A stretch of 64,000 bases of DNA from Laspinema palackyanum D2c. GTDB lineage: Bacteria; Cyanobacteriota; Cyanobacteriia; Cyanobacteriales; Laspinemataceae. The stretch is from contig NZ_JAMXFD010000008.1 in NCBI RefSeq assembly GCF_025370875.1, positions 136,862 to 200,861 of the forward strand, in the 5' to 3' direction. A program made the position numbers and the translations under genes. The notes beneath the pieces were generated by a model. The model made no database searches. It had not been told where the DNA came from and saw nothing but the letters and a program-made list of their open reading frames with translations. Below, piece by piece: positions 55,191 through 63,958 of the stretch; position 1 is the stretch's first letter, and each line of letters starts with the position of its first letter.

Positions 55191-55312
55191 TCCCCTGTGG
55201 TGAATGTCTCCGGGACTCCTCGGCTTTGTCTGCTCAAAGCACTCCCGTGTGAGTTACCACCCTAACCGAGGAATCCTAGTGGTGTGCCTCCACAGACAAG
55301 GGGCAGATATTC
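55191..55312. other. Candidate structured RNA between the DUF2993 and HEAT genes
   Basis: Nested complementary segments lie here: an outer CCCCTGTGG with CCACAG/GGGG, CTCCTCGG with CCGAGGAAT, and small hairpins GCTTTG-TCTGCT-CAAAGC and ACTC-N6-GAGT. Together they would fold as a multibranched RNA of about 120 bases just ahead of the HEAT gene. It matches no riboswitch class I know. Confidence 0.3.
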
Positions 55313-55364
55313 AGATAGACTGAGCTAGAGGAGTATTGAAAATGGTATGGATGTGGGGGACAGT

Positions 55365-57689
55365 ATGAACGCCGAACGGTTTGCTTTTAAGCTGATTGTG
55401 GAAAAAACTGAAAATTGGGGAGAAGATCCCGTAACCCTACCGGACAATCTACCTCGTTCTGAGGCGGGGGAAAAAGCCCTCAGTGAATTTTTGCAAGTGA
55501 TGCAGCTTGAACTAGAGGATGCTCGCTTAGAGGAGTCGCAGGTGCAGGAGTACCGGGAACCCCTAACGCAATTCGTCTTGCAACCGTTGGTACAGGAAAC
55601 CCTGTTAGGAGTTTTTGACAAAGACTGCAAAACTATCTCTACAGAGACTTTAGGGCAAACCTGGACTCAGCTCAATTTGAAGGCCCTCCCCCAAGGGTTT
55701 AATTGGGAAGCCGTAGCGCGAATCTATTTCAAACAAATTAAAGCCTTTGTTCACGCCAGAGAATTAGTCGATCGCCTGCTGAACTCCAACGGAGAAGATG
55801 CACTCACCCTGGATGACATCAAACGGGATGTATTCCTGCAACATCTGTTTGATGAACCCTGGCATGAAGTGATGCGGCAAATCGTCAGGATGATTCCGCC
55901 GGAATTGGCGGCAGAATTACTCGATTCTCTGATAGAAAACCAAGTCGAACCCTCGAACTTTACTCACTTATTTGTAGCGGCAGAATGTCTGGCGGTTTTG
56001 CCCGAGCGCACCGCATTGACATCCACAGCGAATCAACTGCGCGATCGCCTGCAATCCTTAACCCAATATCCGGAAGTGGATGAACTCATCCTCACCCGCC
56101 TGCGCGCCATTTCCACCCTGGCGCGAGTCTGGAAAACGGACCCGGATACCCTTCCCTGGTTACAATCTTTAGCCGAATCCCCCGTTGCCGAAACTATCCG
56201 CATGAGTGCGGTGGATGAAATCGCCCTCTGTTGGAAAGAACGCCCAGAGATTCTCTCCTGGCTCAAAACCTTAGCACAATCGTCCGTTGCTGAAATTACC
56301 CGGGTGAGTGCGGTGCGATCGCTGGCGACTCACTACCGCCAGGACCCGGAGATTCTCCCCCTGCTCAAAACCTTAGCCCAAAGCGATCGCTATTGGCTGG
56401 TCCGGGAGGCGGCATTAGAAGAGTTGGCCGAGGGATGGCACGATGATCCCCAGACCTTTTCCCTGATTGCGGCGATCGCTCAATCCGATTCCGAGGCCGA
56501 TGTGAGAGAGGCGGCCGTAGAAGAACTCGCCAGAGGTTGGAGTCACGACCAGGAAACTGCTGCCTTAATTGGCACTTTAGCCGAGTCTGATGAAGATTGG
56601 CACGTCAGAATTGCCGCCATGCAGCAGTTTGCGATCGCCTGGTATGACAAGGCATCCACCCTAGGTTGGCTAAGAACTCGTGCCCTTTGTGATCCCGATT
56701 GGCACGTCAGAATTGCTGCCATGCAGCAGATTGCTACCGGCTGGTTTGATGACCCCGAAACCGTCGCCTGGTTGCGCGATCGTATTGTTTCTGATGACAC
56801 CTGGCAGGTGCGCGTTGCTGCCTTACAACTGGCGGCAGCTTGGTTTGAAGACCCGAAAACCTTACCGATTCTCAAAGAAATCGCCTCCTCAGACCGCGAT
56901 CGCCGGGTCCGGGAAGCCGCAGTGCACGAGTTTACTCGCACTTGGAAGGATGACCCGGAACTGTTACCGATTCTCAAATCCCGCGCGACTCAGGACGAAC
57001 ATTGGCAGGTGCGCGTCGCTGCCTTACAGCAACTGGCGACGGGATGGTATGACGACCCGGAAACTTTACCGATTCTCAAGATACAAGCGGTCAATGATCA
57101 GTCTTCTGATGTGAGAATGACTACCTTGCGAGAACTGGCTTCCGGGTGGTTTGATGACCCCGAAACCTTGCCCATTTTGAAAAGTCGGGCTACCTCGGAT
57201 CAAGGGTGGGATGTGAGAATTGTTGCCCTGCGAGAATTGGCAACGGGTTGGAAGGAACATTCGGAAACTTGGAGCATTGTCAAAAGCCGCGCTCAATCCG
57301 ATGACAATTGGGCCGTGCGTCTGGCCGGGGCGATCGAGTTAGTGACCCACTGGCCCCAAAACCCGGAAACGTTGGAGATTGTCAAAGCCCGGGCTTGTAC
57401 CGATGAGGATTCGTTTGTGAGACTCTCGGCCCTGCAACAGCTCGTTAAGGGGGGATGGGATGATGCTGCTGTATTTGCCGTTTTGTGCGATCGCGCCGTC
57501 AATGATCCGTTTGTGCCGTTACAAGATGGTGCGCTCAATCCTCGACTTACGGCCCTAGAAGCCATCGTCCAGTATTATGGGGATCACCCAGAAACTCTCC
57601 CCTTAATCCGCGATCGGGCCCAATCCGACCCCGATGAAAAAGTGCGGGCCTTTGCTCAATCCATCTTAGGCACCCCGGGCCCAAACTAG
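55365..57689 (+). CDS. HEAT-repeat protein resembling the tail of cyanobacterial NACHT proteins
   Basis: 774 residues from MNAERFAFK at 55365, preceded by GGGGG; an ATG six codons upstream is the alternative. Residues 1-250 are helical and read as an N-terminal adaptor-like region (TLGQTWTQLNLKALPQGFNWEAVARIYFKQIKA). From about residue 256 to 769 there are roughly 15 repeats of about 31 residues, best written W(F/Y)DDPETLPILKxRAxSDxxWxVRxAALQxLAxG. That is the consensus I associate with C-terminal repeats of cyanobacterial NACHT STAND proteins. No Walker A or NACHT motif is present. A protein-protein scaffold role is inferred. Confidence 0.8.
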   Translation: MNAERFAFKLIVEKTENWGEDPVTLPDNLPRSEAGEKALSEFLQVMQLELEDARLEESQVQEYREPLTQFVLQPLVQETLLGVFDKDCKTISTETLGQTWTQLNLKALPQGFNWEAVARIYFKQIKAFVHARELVDRLLNSNGEDALTLDDIKRDVFLQHLFDEPWHEVMRQIVRMIPPELAAELLDSLIENQVEPSNFTHLFVAAECLAVLPERTALTSTANQLRDRLQSLTQYPEVDELILTRLRAISTLARVWKTDPDTLPWLQSLAESPVAETIRMSAVDEIALCWKERPEILSWLKTLAQSSVAEITRVSAVRSLATHYRQDPEILPLLKTLAQSDRYWLVREAALEELAEGWHDDPQTFSLIAAIAQSDSEADVREAAVEELARGWSHDQETAALIGTLAESDEDWHVRIAAMQQFAIAWYDKASTLGWLRTRALCDPDWHVRIAAMQQIATGWFDDPETVAWLRDRIVSDDTWQVRVAALQLAAAWFEDPKTLPILKEIASSDRDRRVREAAVHEFTRTWKDDPELLPILKSRATQDEHWQVRVAALQQLATGWYDDPETLPILKIQAVNDQSSDVRMTTLRELASGWFDDPETLPILKSRATSDQGWDVRIVALRELATGWKEHSETWSIVKSRAQSDDNWAVRLAGAIELVTHWPQNPETLEIVKARACTDEDSFVRLSALQQLVKGGWDDAAVFAVLCDRAVNDPFVPLQDGALNPRLTALEAIVQYYGDHPETLPLIRDRAQSDPDEKVRAFAQSILGTPGPN

Positions 57690-57712
57690 AGAGAGTATTT
57701 CTGGCTTACCCC

Positions 57713-57742
57713 TTGACAAAAATCCTCTTTTACCCATTAGGT
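57713..57742 (+). promoter_or_regulatory. Possible promoter of the second DUF2993 gene
   Basis: TTGACA at 57713-57718 is followed after 18 bases by TTAGGT. The -35 is perfect, the -10 poor. It lies about 100 bases ahead of the gene. Confidence 0.3.
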
Positions 57743-57762
57743 TAACAGCGATCGGTCCCAAG

Positions 57763-57803
57763 CTCGTCAGGGGTGACCGGCCAGACTGATCCCTCCTGAC
57801 GAG
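57763..57803 (+). terminator. 9-bp inverted repeat ahead of the second DUF2993 gene
   Basis: CTCGTCAGG (57763-57771) is inverted at 57795-57803, followed by TTTCCCC. It may terminate the HEAT gene or act in the leader of the next gene. Confidence 0.45.
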
Positions 57804-57842
57804 TTTCCCCCCGGACTTAGCCTAATTCGTTAACAACAAATT

Positions 57843-58673
57843 ATGGAATTATTGACCCTCGTTTTAACCGGAATTCTCACCTTAGTGTCCCCCGTTGGGG
57901 TGACCTTTGATAATATCGCCGAGAGAGATATTCGCGAGGCCCTCCATGATGCCGAACAGTTGGAAGTCCGACTGGATAATGCCCCAAACTACTCGCTACT
58001 TAGGGGCAATATCCAACGGTTACGCTTTGCGGGGCGGGGATTGTACGTCACGCCGGAGCTTCGCATCGATACGGTGGAAATCGAAAGCGACCCGATCGCC
58101 GTCGATATTAACCGTCTCAACCAAGAAGACCGCCGCTCAATCCCGCGCTTTCTCCGGGAACCCTTACAAGGGGCGATGCGCGTAGTCATCACCGAGGCCG
58201 ACCTCAACCGCGCCTTGCGATCGCCCGCTGCCGCTGAACCCCTGCGAGAACTCGGCATCGGGATCACCCGCACCAATGACCCGGAGGCCCAAAGGGACCC
58301 CCAACGCTTTCAAATTGTCAACCCCGAGGTGGAATTTTTAGCCAATAATCGAGTGCGCTTCCAGTTAGAAATTGCCGATCGCCGGGATAATGAATCCGTG
58401 CAAATCGTTGTAGAGACCGGATTAGCCTCAATTAATGGGGCAAGAATCCAAGCCATCAACCCGACCATCTGGATTAACAATGAAGAGGCCCCTCCTCAGT
58501 TGATTACAATTTTCTCCCGAATCCTCGATCGCGCCCTAGACCTCAGAAAATATGAAGACCGAGGATTATTTGCCCGGTTTTTAAAATTTGAACTGAGTCC
58601 CGATCTCCTAGAAGTTGCCGCCTTTATTCGCATCGATCAGCCCGATGCGTTGTCGGTCTTGACTCGCGAGTAA
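57843..58673 (+). CDS. DUF2993 (LmeA-like) protein, copy 2
   Basis: 276 residues. It aligns with the first copy along its length: MELLTLVLTGILTLVSPVGVTFDNIAERDIREAL, then NAPNYSLLRGNIQRLRFAGRGLYV, VVITEADLNRAL and FLANNRVRFQLEI. A hydrophobic N-terminus suggests export or membrane attachment. The two copies probably arose by tandem duplication, with the HEAT gene between them. A lipid-binding role is inferred from family fold. Confidence 0.82.
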   Translation: MELLTLVLTGILTLVSPVGVTFDNIAERDIREALHDAEQLEVRLDNAPNYSLLRGNIQRLRFAGRGLYVTPELRIDTVEIESDPIAVDINRLNQEDRRSIPRFLREPLQGAMRVVITEADLNRALRSPAAAEPLRELGIGITRTNDPEAQRDPQRFQIVNPEVEFLANNRVRFQLEIADRRDNESVQIVVETGLASINGARIQAINPTIWINNEEAPPQLITIFSRILDRALDLRKYEDRGLFARFLKFELSPDLLEVAAFIRIDQPDALSVLTRE

Positions 58674-58960
58674 GTTTTCGGGAAATTTAGCCGATTCCCT
58701 TGTAGTTTCTTGCCAAGGTCTACCGCCATCTTTAATTTTTTAATAAAGATGTAGCTATTTGTTCTTAAGGCATTGGCGATCGCCAATTAACCCGATGAGC
58801 GGCTCAGGGCTGGGAAGAATTCAGGGATGAGAACAGGTGATCCCCCGTACTGGATACCAAGGGAACCCTCAGAGGACTGAAACATCCGCTCAGTTCAAAA
58901 CCCCAAAATCCGCCTTTCTTATTAGTGAATATTGTTTAACCGTTGAGGAGAACTTTTGAT

Positions 58961-59614
58961 ATGCAAAATGGACAAACTCGCCGCATTCCCCTGGGTGTTA
59001 TTGCCACCCTCTGTGCTGTCGTTGTCGCCGCAGGAGGTGGAACCGCTTGGTGGGCCGTGAATTCTCAAAAGGATCTCACTCTCAATGGCATGAATCCCGT
59101 TCCCACCCAACCCAGGGACCCCGGGGTAAATATCCCAGTCACCCAGGATCCGAATTTAACTCCTCCCACAGCGCTCAATCCCATCGAGCAATCGGTGCAA
59201 ATTTATGTGGTCCAAGATAACGGGACCCAATTTGAATTGGCCTCTGTCCCGGTCTCCGTGCAGGCAACGGAAGAACCCGAGGCGGTGTTAAAAGCTGCCT
59301 TTGATCGCTTGGTCACTCAACCGCCCAATGGCGCTGGCTTTAGCGCAATTCCCCCGGGTACCCAAGTGCTGAATGTAGAGGTCAAGGAGAATGGCATCTA
59401 TGTTAACCTCTCCCCTGAATTTACCTCCGGGGGTGGCAGTAGCTCGATGACGGCTAGATTAGGGCAGGTAGTTTATACGGCGACCACCTTGGATCCGAAT
59501 GCCTCGGTCTGGATTTCCGTAGACGGGGAACCGTTGGAAGTCTTGGGGGGTGAAGGGTTAGATATTCCTCTGCCGATTACCCGCACTATTTTTGAGTCCG
59601 AGTTTCCGCTGTAA
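58961..59614 (+). CDS. GerMN domain protein
   Basis: 217 residues from the ATG at 58961, with GAGGAG ten bases upstream. The N-terminal helix (IPLGVIATLCAVVVAAGGGTAWWAV) is a membrane anchor. A Pro/Asn linker leads to the GerMN domain (about 72-215) with VQIYVVQDNGTQFELASVPV, LKAAFDRLVTQPP, YVNLSPEFTSGG and QVVYTATTLDPNASVWISVDG. GerMN is a periplasmic or extracytoplasmic module of unclear ligand. A hairpin follows the gene. Confidence 0.88.
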   Translation: MQNGQTRRIPLGVIATLCAVVVAAGGGTAWWAVNSQKDLTLNGMNPVPTQPRDPGVNIPVTQDPNLTPPTALNPIEQSVQIYVVQDNGTQFELASVPVSVQATEEPEAVLKAAFDRLVTQPPNGAGFSAIPPGTQVLNVEVKENGIYVNLSPEFTSGGGSSSMTARLGQVVYTATTLDPNASVWISVDGEPLEVLGGEGLDIPLPITRTIFESEFPL

Positions 59615-59638
59615 TTTATTGTCCTTGTCAACAGCATG

Positions 59639-59679
59639 GACCCCCCAAGTCTCCTCAATTCACAGGGGCTTGGGGGGTC
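59639..59679 (+). terminator. Hairpin terminator after the GerMN gene
   Basis: GACCCCCCAAG pairs perfectly with CTTGGGGGGTC around 19 bases. It is followed by AATTTGT, a weak T-run. Confidence 0.6.
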
Positions 59680-59831
59680 AATTTGTAGGGGATAAAACCT
59701 ACATTCCCCAGGTTAGATCGCGCTCTAACGGATTAAGGGTTTTAACGCCCTAACGCTTATGGAGTCAAAACTTCAGGCTTCAAAAACCTAAAAATATATT
59801 GAGAATAAAGATAGAGCTGCGGAATGGGAGT

Positions 59832-62081
59832 TTAAAACAAATAGACCTCTCCAGGGTCAGAGCCAAAGATCCAACCTGGAGCGGCGATCGCCATGCTGTC
59901 ACCGATCCCAGTCACTGCAGCGCCAAACCCTTCGGTTCGCTCTGGAAAAGGATTTCTGAACGTGGTGACCAGTTCCCCAGTAGTGCCATCAAACAGATAG
60001 GCGGATCCCTCGTTCGTGGTACTTGGATTAACTCCAGGAGCGCCAATCAGGAAATTATCTGCGATCGCCGCTACGGAAGTCCCAAACCCCTCGTAGCTTT
60101 CTGATGAGGGGTTAGAAAAGCTCAGGAGCATCTCCCCGGTACTGCCATCGATTAAATAGGCTGCTCCCGAAAACAAATCAGCTCCCTCCGCACCTACTAA
60201 AATCCTGTTACCCACTGGTGCTAAAGAGACACCAAAGGCATCACTCTGATTGGGAGCCGGACTGTTAAAGGTTTGGAGCAATGCTCCCGTTGCCGGATCC
60301 AAGAGATAGACCCGACCGGAATTAAAGCCATTCCCATCATCAAACGGTGCAGCAATTAAAGCATTATTACCCAGTGCTGCCACTTCCTGACCAAATCCAT
60401 CTAAACTATAAGGCTCTGGATTTAAGAAAGTTTGGAGGAGATTACCACTGGGATCGAATAGATACGCGGCACCACTTCCGGATTGATTACCACTGGCAAC
60501 CCCACCGTCACCAATCAATAGATTATTGCCTATAAACGCCACAGAGAACCCAAAGGAATCCCCAGGATTCGGAGATGGCGATCGCAGGGTTTGCACCACT
60601 GCTCCTGTATCCACGTCAAACAGGTAAGCAATTCCTGAACCTAGACCACCCGTTGCATCCCTGGGGGCCCCAATGAGTACAAGGTTACCCTGGGCTGCAA
60701 TCGAGATTCCGAAGCGATCCCCCACGCTAGAAGTCGGACTGTTGAAGGTTTGTAACAGTTCTCCTGTGGTTCCATCAAACCAATAAACCACCCCAGGAAC
60801 AGCATTCGGGCTATTCTTGCCCGGTGCGCCAATGAAAAGGTTCTGACCCAATGGGACCAGTTCTGCACCAAAATTATCCCCTGGGGTGGGGTTAGGGTTC
60901 CGAAAGGTCAATTTCGGTAACTGGGTATCGTCATCAATAATGTCTAGAACGGCTGTATTTTGAATTCCGATGACTGCTTCGCCCGTGGGATTAAGTAACG
61001 TTAAATAAAGGCTTTCAGTCGATTCTAATTGCGGATCGTTAACAATGGGAATTGTCACCGTTTTCTGGGTTTCTCCCGGTGCAAAATTAATTAAGACAGG
61101 CGTATTGTCGTAATCCTCTAGGGCGATCGCCTCATTACTAGACGCGGAAATCGTCACCCCTACGGTTCCCTCCCCACCATTGCGGGTTACTGTCACTGCC
61201 GCTTCAGTCGTGCCATCCTCATTAACGCTAAAATTGCTGTCGCTAAAATTTAGGGTTGCCAAATTGATAAAATCTTCTGCATCCAGAGTGCCGAGGTCAA
61301 CAGACTGCAATACGGCTAAAAACTGCCCATTGGATTTATCTCGAAGCAGGACATCTGAACTATTATTTTCCGTTCCTTGAATCAATTCAAGGTCAGTAAA
61401 TGTTAGACCTTCAATGAGAGCAATTTTATCGATACCATCGGTAAAATCTGTAATCACATCGGCAGAGGCGATCGCTGTCCCACCCAGATTTTTTCTTAGG
61501 AAAAAGGTATCATTGCCTTCAGCGCCGGTTAACGTATCGATCCCAATATCCCCATAAAGGCGATCGTCGCCTAATCCTCCCATCACTAAGTCATTGTCTT
61601 TACCCCCGCGTAGGATATCATTTCCAGCACCACCGATTACCGTATCATTTCCTCGGTTGCCATTTAGTTCATCTGCACCTTCACCCCCATCCAAACTATC
61701 TTCACCCGCCAGTCCTAACAGGGTGTCATTACCCAGTTCGCCCCCTAGGAAATCACTGCCATCACCCCCAAAATTGGCTTCAGGTCCTTGATCTCCAATC
61801 AGAAAATCGTTGCCATCTCCTCCGAACAACGTATCATTACCCAGATCGCCGAAACAGGTATCGTCTCCCAGGGTTCCAAAGAGGCGATCGCCGTCTTTGC
61901 CTCCGCGCACAATATCATTGCCATTTCCGCCAAAAACTGTATCGTTTCCCTGATTTCCATTCAGGCGATCGTCCCCGTCAAAACCTTCGAGGATGTCATC
62001 TCCAGAAAACCCCAAAATAGAGTCAATTTCTGGGGTTCCTGTCAAGGTATCATTTTTGTCACTGCCCAATAGAGGAGCCAT
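59832..62081 (-). CDS. RTX / Calx-beta / FG-GAP surface protein
   Basis: 749 residues. Unusually, the RTX nonapeptide block is at the N-terminus (about 5-200, with GGNGNDIVRGG, GGDGNDFLIGD). A linker of about 75 residues is followed by a Calx-beta domain (about 277-387; FSVNEDGTTEAAVTVTRNGG, LESTESLYLTLLNPTG). The C-terminal half holds about seven FG-GAP-like repeats (GDNFGAELVPLGQNLFIGAPGKN, DAFGVSLAPVGNRILVGAEGAD), which fold as a propeller like integrin alpha. Type I secretion normally reads a C-terminal signal, so the order here is notable. Likely calcium-dependent surface protein. Confidence 0.9.
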   Translation of the reverse strand: MAPLLGSDKNDTLTGTPEIDSILGFSGDDILEGFDGDDRLNGNQGNDTVFGGNGNDIVRGGKDGDRLFGTLGDDTCFGDLGNDTLFGGDGNDFLIGDQGPEANFGGDGSDFLGGELGNDTLLGLAGEDSLDGGEGADELNGNRGNDTVIGGAGNDILRGGKDNDLVMGGLGDDRLYGDIGIDTLTGAEGNDTFFLRKNLGGTAIASADVITDFTDGIDKIALIEGLTFTDLELIQGTENNSSDVLLRDKSNGQFLAVLQSVDLGTLDAEDFINLATLNFSDSNFSVNEDGTTEAAVTVTRNGGEGTVGVTISASSNEAIALEDYDNTPVLINFAPGETQKTVTIPIVNDPQLESTESLYLTLLNPTGEAVIGIQNTAVLDIIDDDTQLPKLTFRNPNPTPGDNFGAELVPLGQNLFIGAPGKNSPNAVPGVVYWFDGTTGELLQTFNSPTSSVGDRFGISIAAQGNLVLIGAPRDATGGLGSGIAYLFDVDTGAVVQTLRSPSPNPGDSFGFSVAFIGNNLLIGDGGVASGNQSGSGAAYLFDPSGNLLQTFLNPEPYSLDGFGQEVAALGNNALIAAPFDDGNGFNSGRVYLLDPATGALLQTFNSPAPNQSDAFGVSLAPVGNRILVGAEGADLFSGAAYLIDGSTGEMLLSFSNPSSESYEGFGTSVAAIADNFLIGAPGVNPSTTNEGSAYLFDGTTGELVTTFRNPFPERTEGFGAAVTGIGDSMAIAAPGWIFGSDPGEVYLF

Positions 62082-62448
62082 ATTTTAATTTCATAGGTTT
62101 GCGCATTAATTTAGCGATCAGCTAGACTGTTGATTTTTCCGGTCAAATGATAAAAATCTTAAACCAACATTCCGTAGGTTAAGTTAAAGAAGTAAATAAT
62201 ATTTCCGGCAGGAGGCTCCCACAACCTGAAGTATCCATTGCCGTTCCTCGGTTAAATCGGTAATTTGTTGACATCCATTAAGGGTCAGGAGATGAATCGA
62301 TTAAAAGCATTGGAAAACCCATCTTAAAGTTGGAGTGGCGGTGGGGTTACCCAATTGGTTATTAATCGACTTTTTGGCCTGTGCTAGTGCTGACGTTGTG
62401 TAAGATTTCTGCGTTAACTCCTTCTTTTTCCGCAGCAGCTAGGGCAAT
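62082..62448. other. Intergenic region with decayed insertion-sequence tail
   Basis: The stretch from about 62355 to 62448 continues the transposase reading frame after its stop (IALAAAEKEGVNAEIL), then diverges into unrelated sequence. The rest shows no gene. I cannot find clear terminal inverted repeats. Confidence 0.45.
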
Positions 62449-62787
62449 TTAAACAAACAGTTGAGTCAGTCCCGCTTTATAGAGGACGTCGAGAACTCTC
62501 CCAAGTCGGTCATCATTGAGATGCTCTGGAGTGATCTCTTCGTACAAGAGGTGTTCTGTCGCTTTTCCCTCGAAGAACTTCTCAAATAGGTACAACGGAG
62601 CGCTCACCAAGCCTAACCCGTTGATAATCATGGCTTTGATTATGATTCCGGCACTCACGAGTTCTAGGGGGTGGCTCCCTAGCACCTGATTGATGATTTC
62701 TACCAGTCCAACCCGATGTAGGATGCCTGCTACTATGCCCAAGTGGTTAATATCTGGTCCTCTAACGGAAGATGCTATACCTGTCAT
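62449..62787 (-). pseudogene. Truncated IS transposase, DUF4277-type N-terminal fragment
   Basis: 112 codons reading DINHLGIVAGILHRVGLVEIINQVLG, then LVSAGIIIKAMIINGLGLVSAPLYLFEKFFEGKATEHLL, the N-terminal domain of IS1634-type transposases that normally exceed 500 residues. It ends in a TAA, after which the family sequence continues for about 16 codons and is then lost. The catalytic DDE domain is absent, so the element is dead. Confidence 0.8.
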
Positions 62788-62860
62788 ACTTTTAAAAGTA
62801 TTCGCCCTGTGCTATTTTACCTGCGGAATGTAGGTTTCATCCGGATTCCAGTTTTCAAAG

Positions 62861-62895
62861 CAAAAACCCACAACCTGAAGGGTGTGGGTTTTTGC
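62861..62895. terminator. Terminator of the ArsR-family gene
   Basis: AAAACCCACA and TGTGGGTTTT flank a 12-base loop, with A- and T-runs on either side. It lies next to the ArsR stop and can work in both directions. Confidence 0.75.
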
Positions 62896-63249
62896 TTATC
62901 GTTTTCCATGCAAGCTCAAAGAGCGGAATTGACGCGCTTGTTCTTCAATCCGCTCGGCAAGGCGATCGCACACGAGATTACACAGCTCGAAAATCAGCGG
63001 ATCTTCCACACGATAATAAGCCGAAGTGCCTTCCGTGCGACGACTGAGGATTCCCGCTTGCAGCATAACTTTCAGATGTTTAGAGACATTCGCCTGACTG
63101 GTGGAGGTGGCATCCACTAACTCTTGTACACATTTTTCACCATTTCTGAGTAAGTTTAAGAGCTTCAAGCGCATGGGCTCACTCAAAATACTGAAATATT
63201 CCGCCACTTGTTGCAATACCTCTGGGGGTAAGGGTTGCGCTCGTTTCAT
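62896..63249 (-). CDS. ArsR-family winged-helix repressor
   Basis: 117 residues from MKRAQPLPPEV at 63249, preceded by AGGACCAGCC; an ATG eight codons upstream is weaker. Helices FSILSEPMRLKLLNLLRNGEKCVQELV, recognition helix TSQANVSKHLKVMLQAG and wing SAYYRVEDP are typical of ArsR/SmtB. Cysteines occur in the CVQEL helix and in ELCNLVCDRL near the C-terminus, so metal or redox sensing is possible, but the classic C-x-C or D-x-H metal motifs are absent. A perfect 14-bp palindrome sits just upstream, suggesting autoregulation. No metal-transport gene is adjacent. Confidence 0.85.
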   Translation of the reverse strand: MKRAQPLPPEVLQQVAEYFSILSEPMRLKLLNLLRNGEKCVQELVDATSTSQANVSKHLKVMLQAGILSRRTEGTSAYYRVEDPLIFELCNLVCDRLAERIEEQARQFRSLSLHGKR

Positions 63250-63269
63250 GGCTGGTCCTAAAGAATTAC

Positions 63270-63283
63270 CCATATTTATATGG
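63270..63283. promoter_or_regulatory. 14-bp palindrome, candidate operator of the ArsR-family gene
   Basis: CCATAT-TT-ATATGG is a perfect 6-2-6 palindrome lying 21 bases upstream of the chosen start. Placement fits self-repression. Confidence 0.4.
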
Positions 63284-63342
63284 TCCTATTGTAACAGTAA
63301 ACCGATTTATGACAATTAAGTAATTAAAGGGAGTGAACTCAA

Positions 63343-63376
63343 GAGTCGATTGTCTTGAGAGCAAGGCAATCGACTC
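63343..63376 (-). terminator. 10-bp inverted repeat after accB
   Basis: GAGTCGATTG (63343-63352) and CAATCGACTC (63367-63376) pair perfectly around 14 bases, about 20 bases beyond the accB stop. There is no strong T-run on the minus strand. Confidence 0.5.
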
Positions 63377-63397
63377 ACTCATGGAGGCGGGAAAACA

Positions 63398-63958
63398 TTA
63401 CTCGGGGCTAATCCGCATTAAAGGCTGACCGTATTCTACCGGAGTGCCATTTTCGACCAAAATTTCCACCACTTGTCCGGAAACCTCAGCCTCGATTTCA
63501 TTCATCAACTTCATCGCCTCAATGATGCAGACGGTTTGGCCGAGTTTGATGCGATCGCCCACGGCGACAAATGGCGGTTCATCAGGAGAGGGAGAGCGAT
63601 AGAAGGTCCCCACCATTGGGGAAATGACCTCCAAAAACTTGCGATCGTTCGTCACTGGAGCCGGAGCAGCGACACTGGGACCTCCAGGAGCATTCCCCTC
63701 CGTCGGCCCAGGGGTCCCCGACGAGGTAGGGGCTGTCGGAATAGCAGGCTTAACCGGGGGACTTGAAGGGGCGATCGCCCCAGTTCCCTCAGTCGCCAGG
63801 ATCAACCCCGGATCAACCGGGATCCCCACCCGCTCGGCAATTAACCTATCCTTGCGTAGGGTCAGCTCAAAATCGCCACTTTTTAAAATCAGCTCAGAAA
63901 TATCCGTTCCATTGAAAGCCCCAAGCAGCTCACTCAGTTGGCTTAAATCCAGTTGCAC
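63398..63958 (-). CDS. accB: Biotin carboxyl carrier protein of acetyl-CoA carboxylase
   Basis: 186 residues from a GTG at 63958, where the family N-terminus [35 protein letters not shown] begins. A Pro/Ala/Thr linker of about 70 residues precedes the biotinyl domain, [25 protein letters not shown], with the biotinylation motif EAMKLMNEI. It carries the biotin that passes carboxyl groups in the first step of fatty-acid synthesis. In many cyanobacteria efp lies directly upstream; that region is outside the window. Confidence 0.94.
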   Translation of the reverse strand: MQLDLSQLSELLGAFNGTDISELILKSGDFELTLRKDRLIAERVGIPVDPGLILATEGTGAIAPSSPPVKPAIPTAPTSSGTPGPTEGNAPGGPSVAAPAPVTNDRKFLEVISPMVGTFYRSPSPDEPPFVAVGDRIKLGQTVCIIEAMKLMNEIEAEVSGQVVEILVENGTPVEYGQPLMRISPE

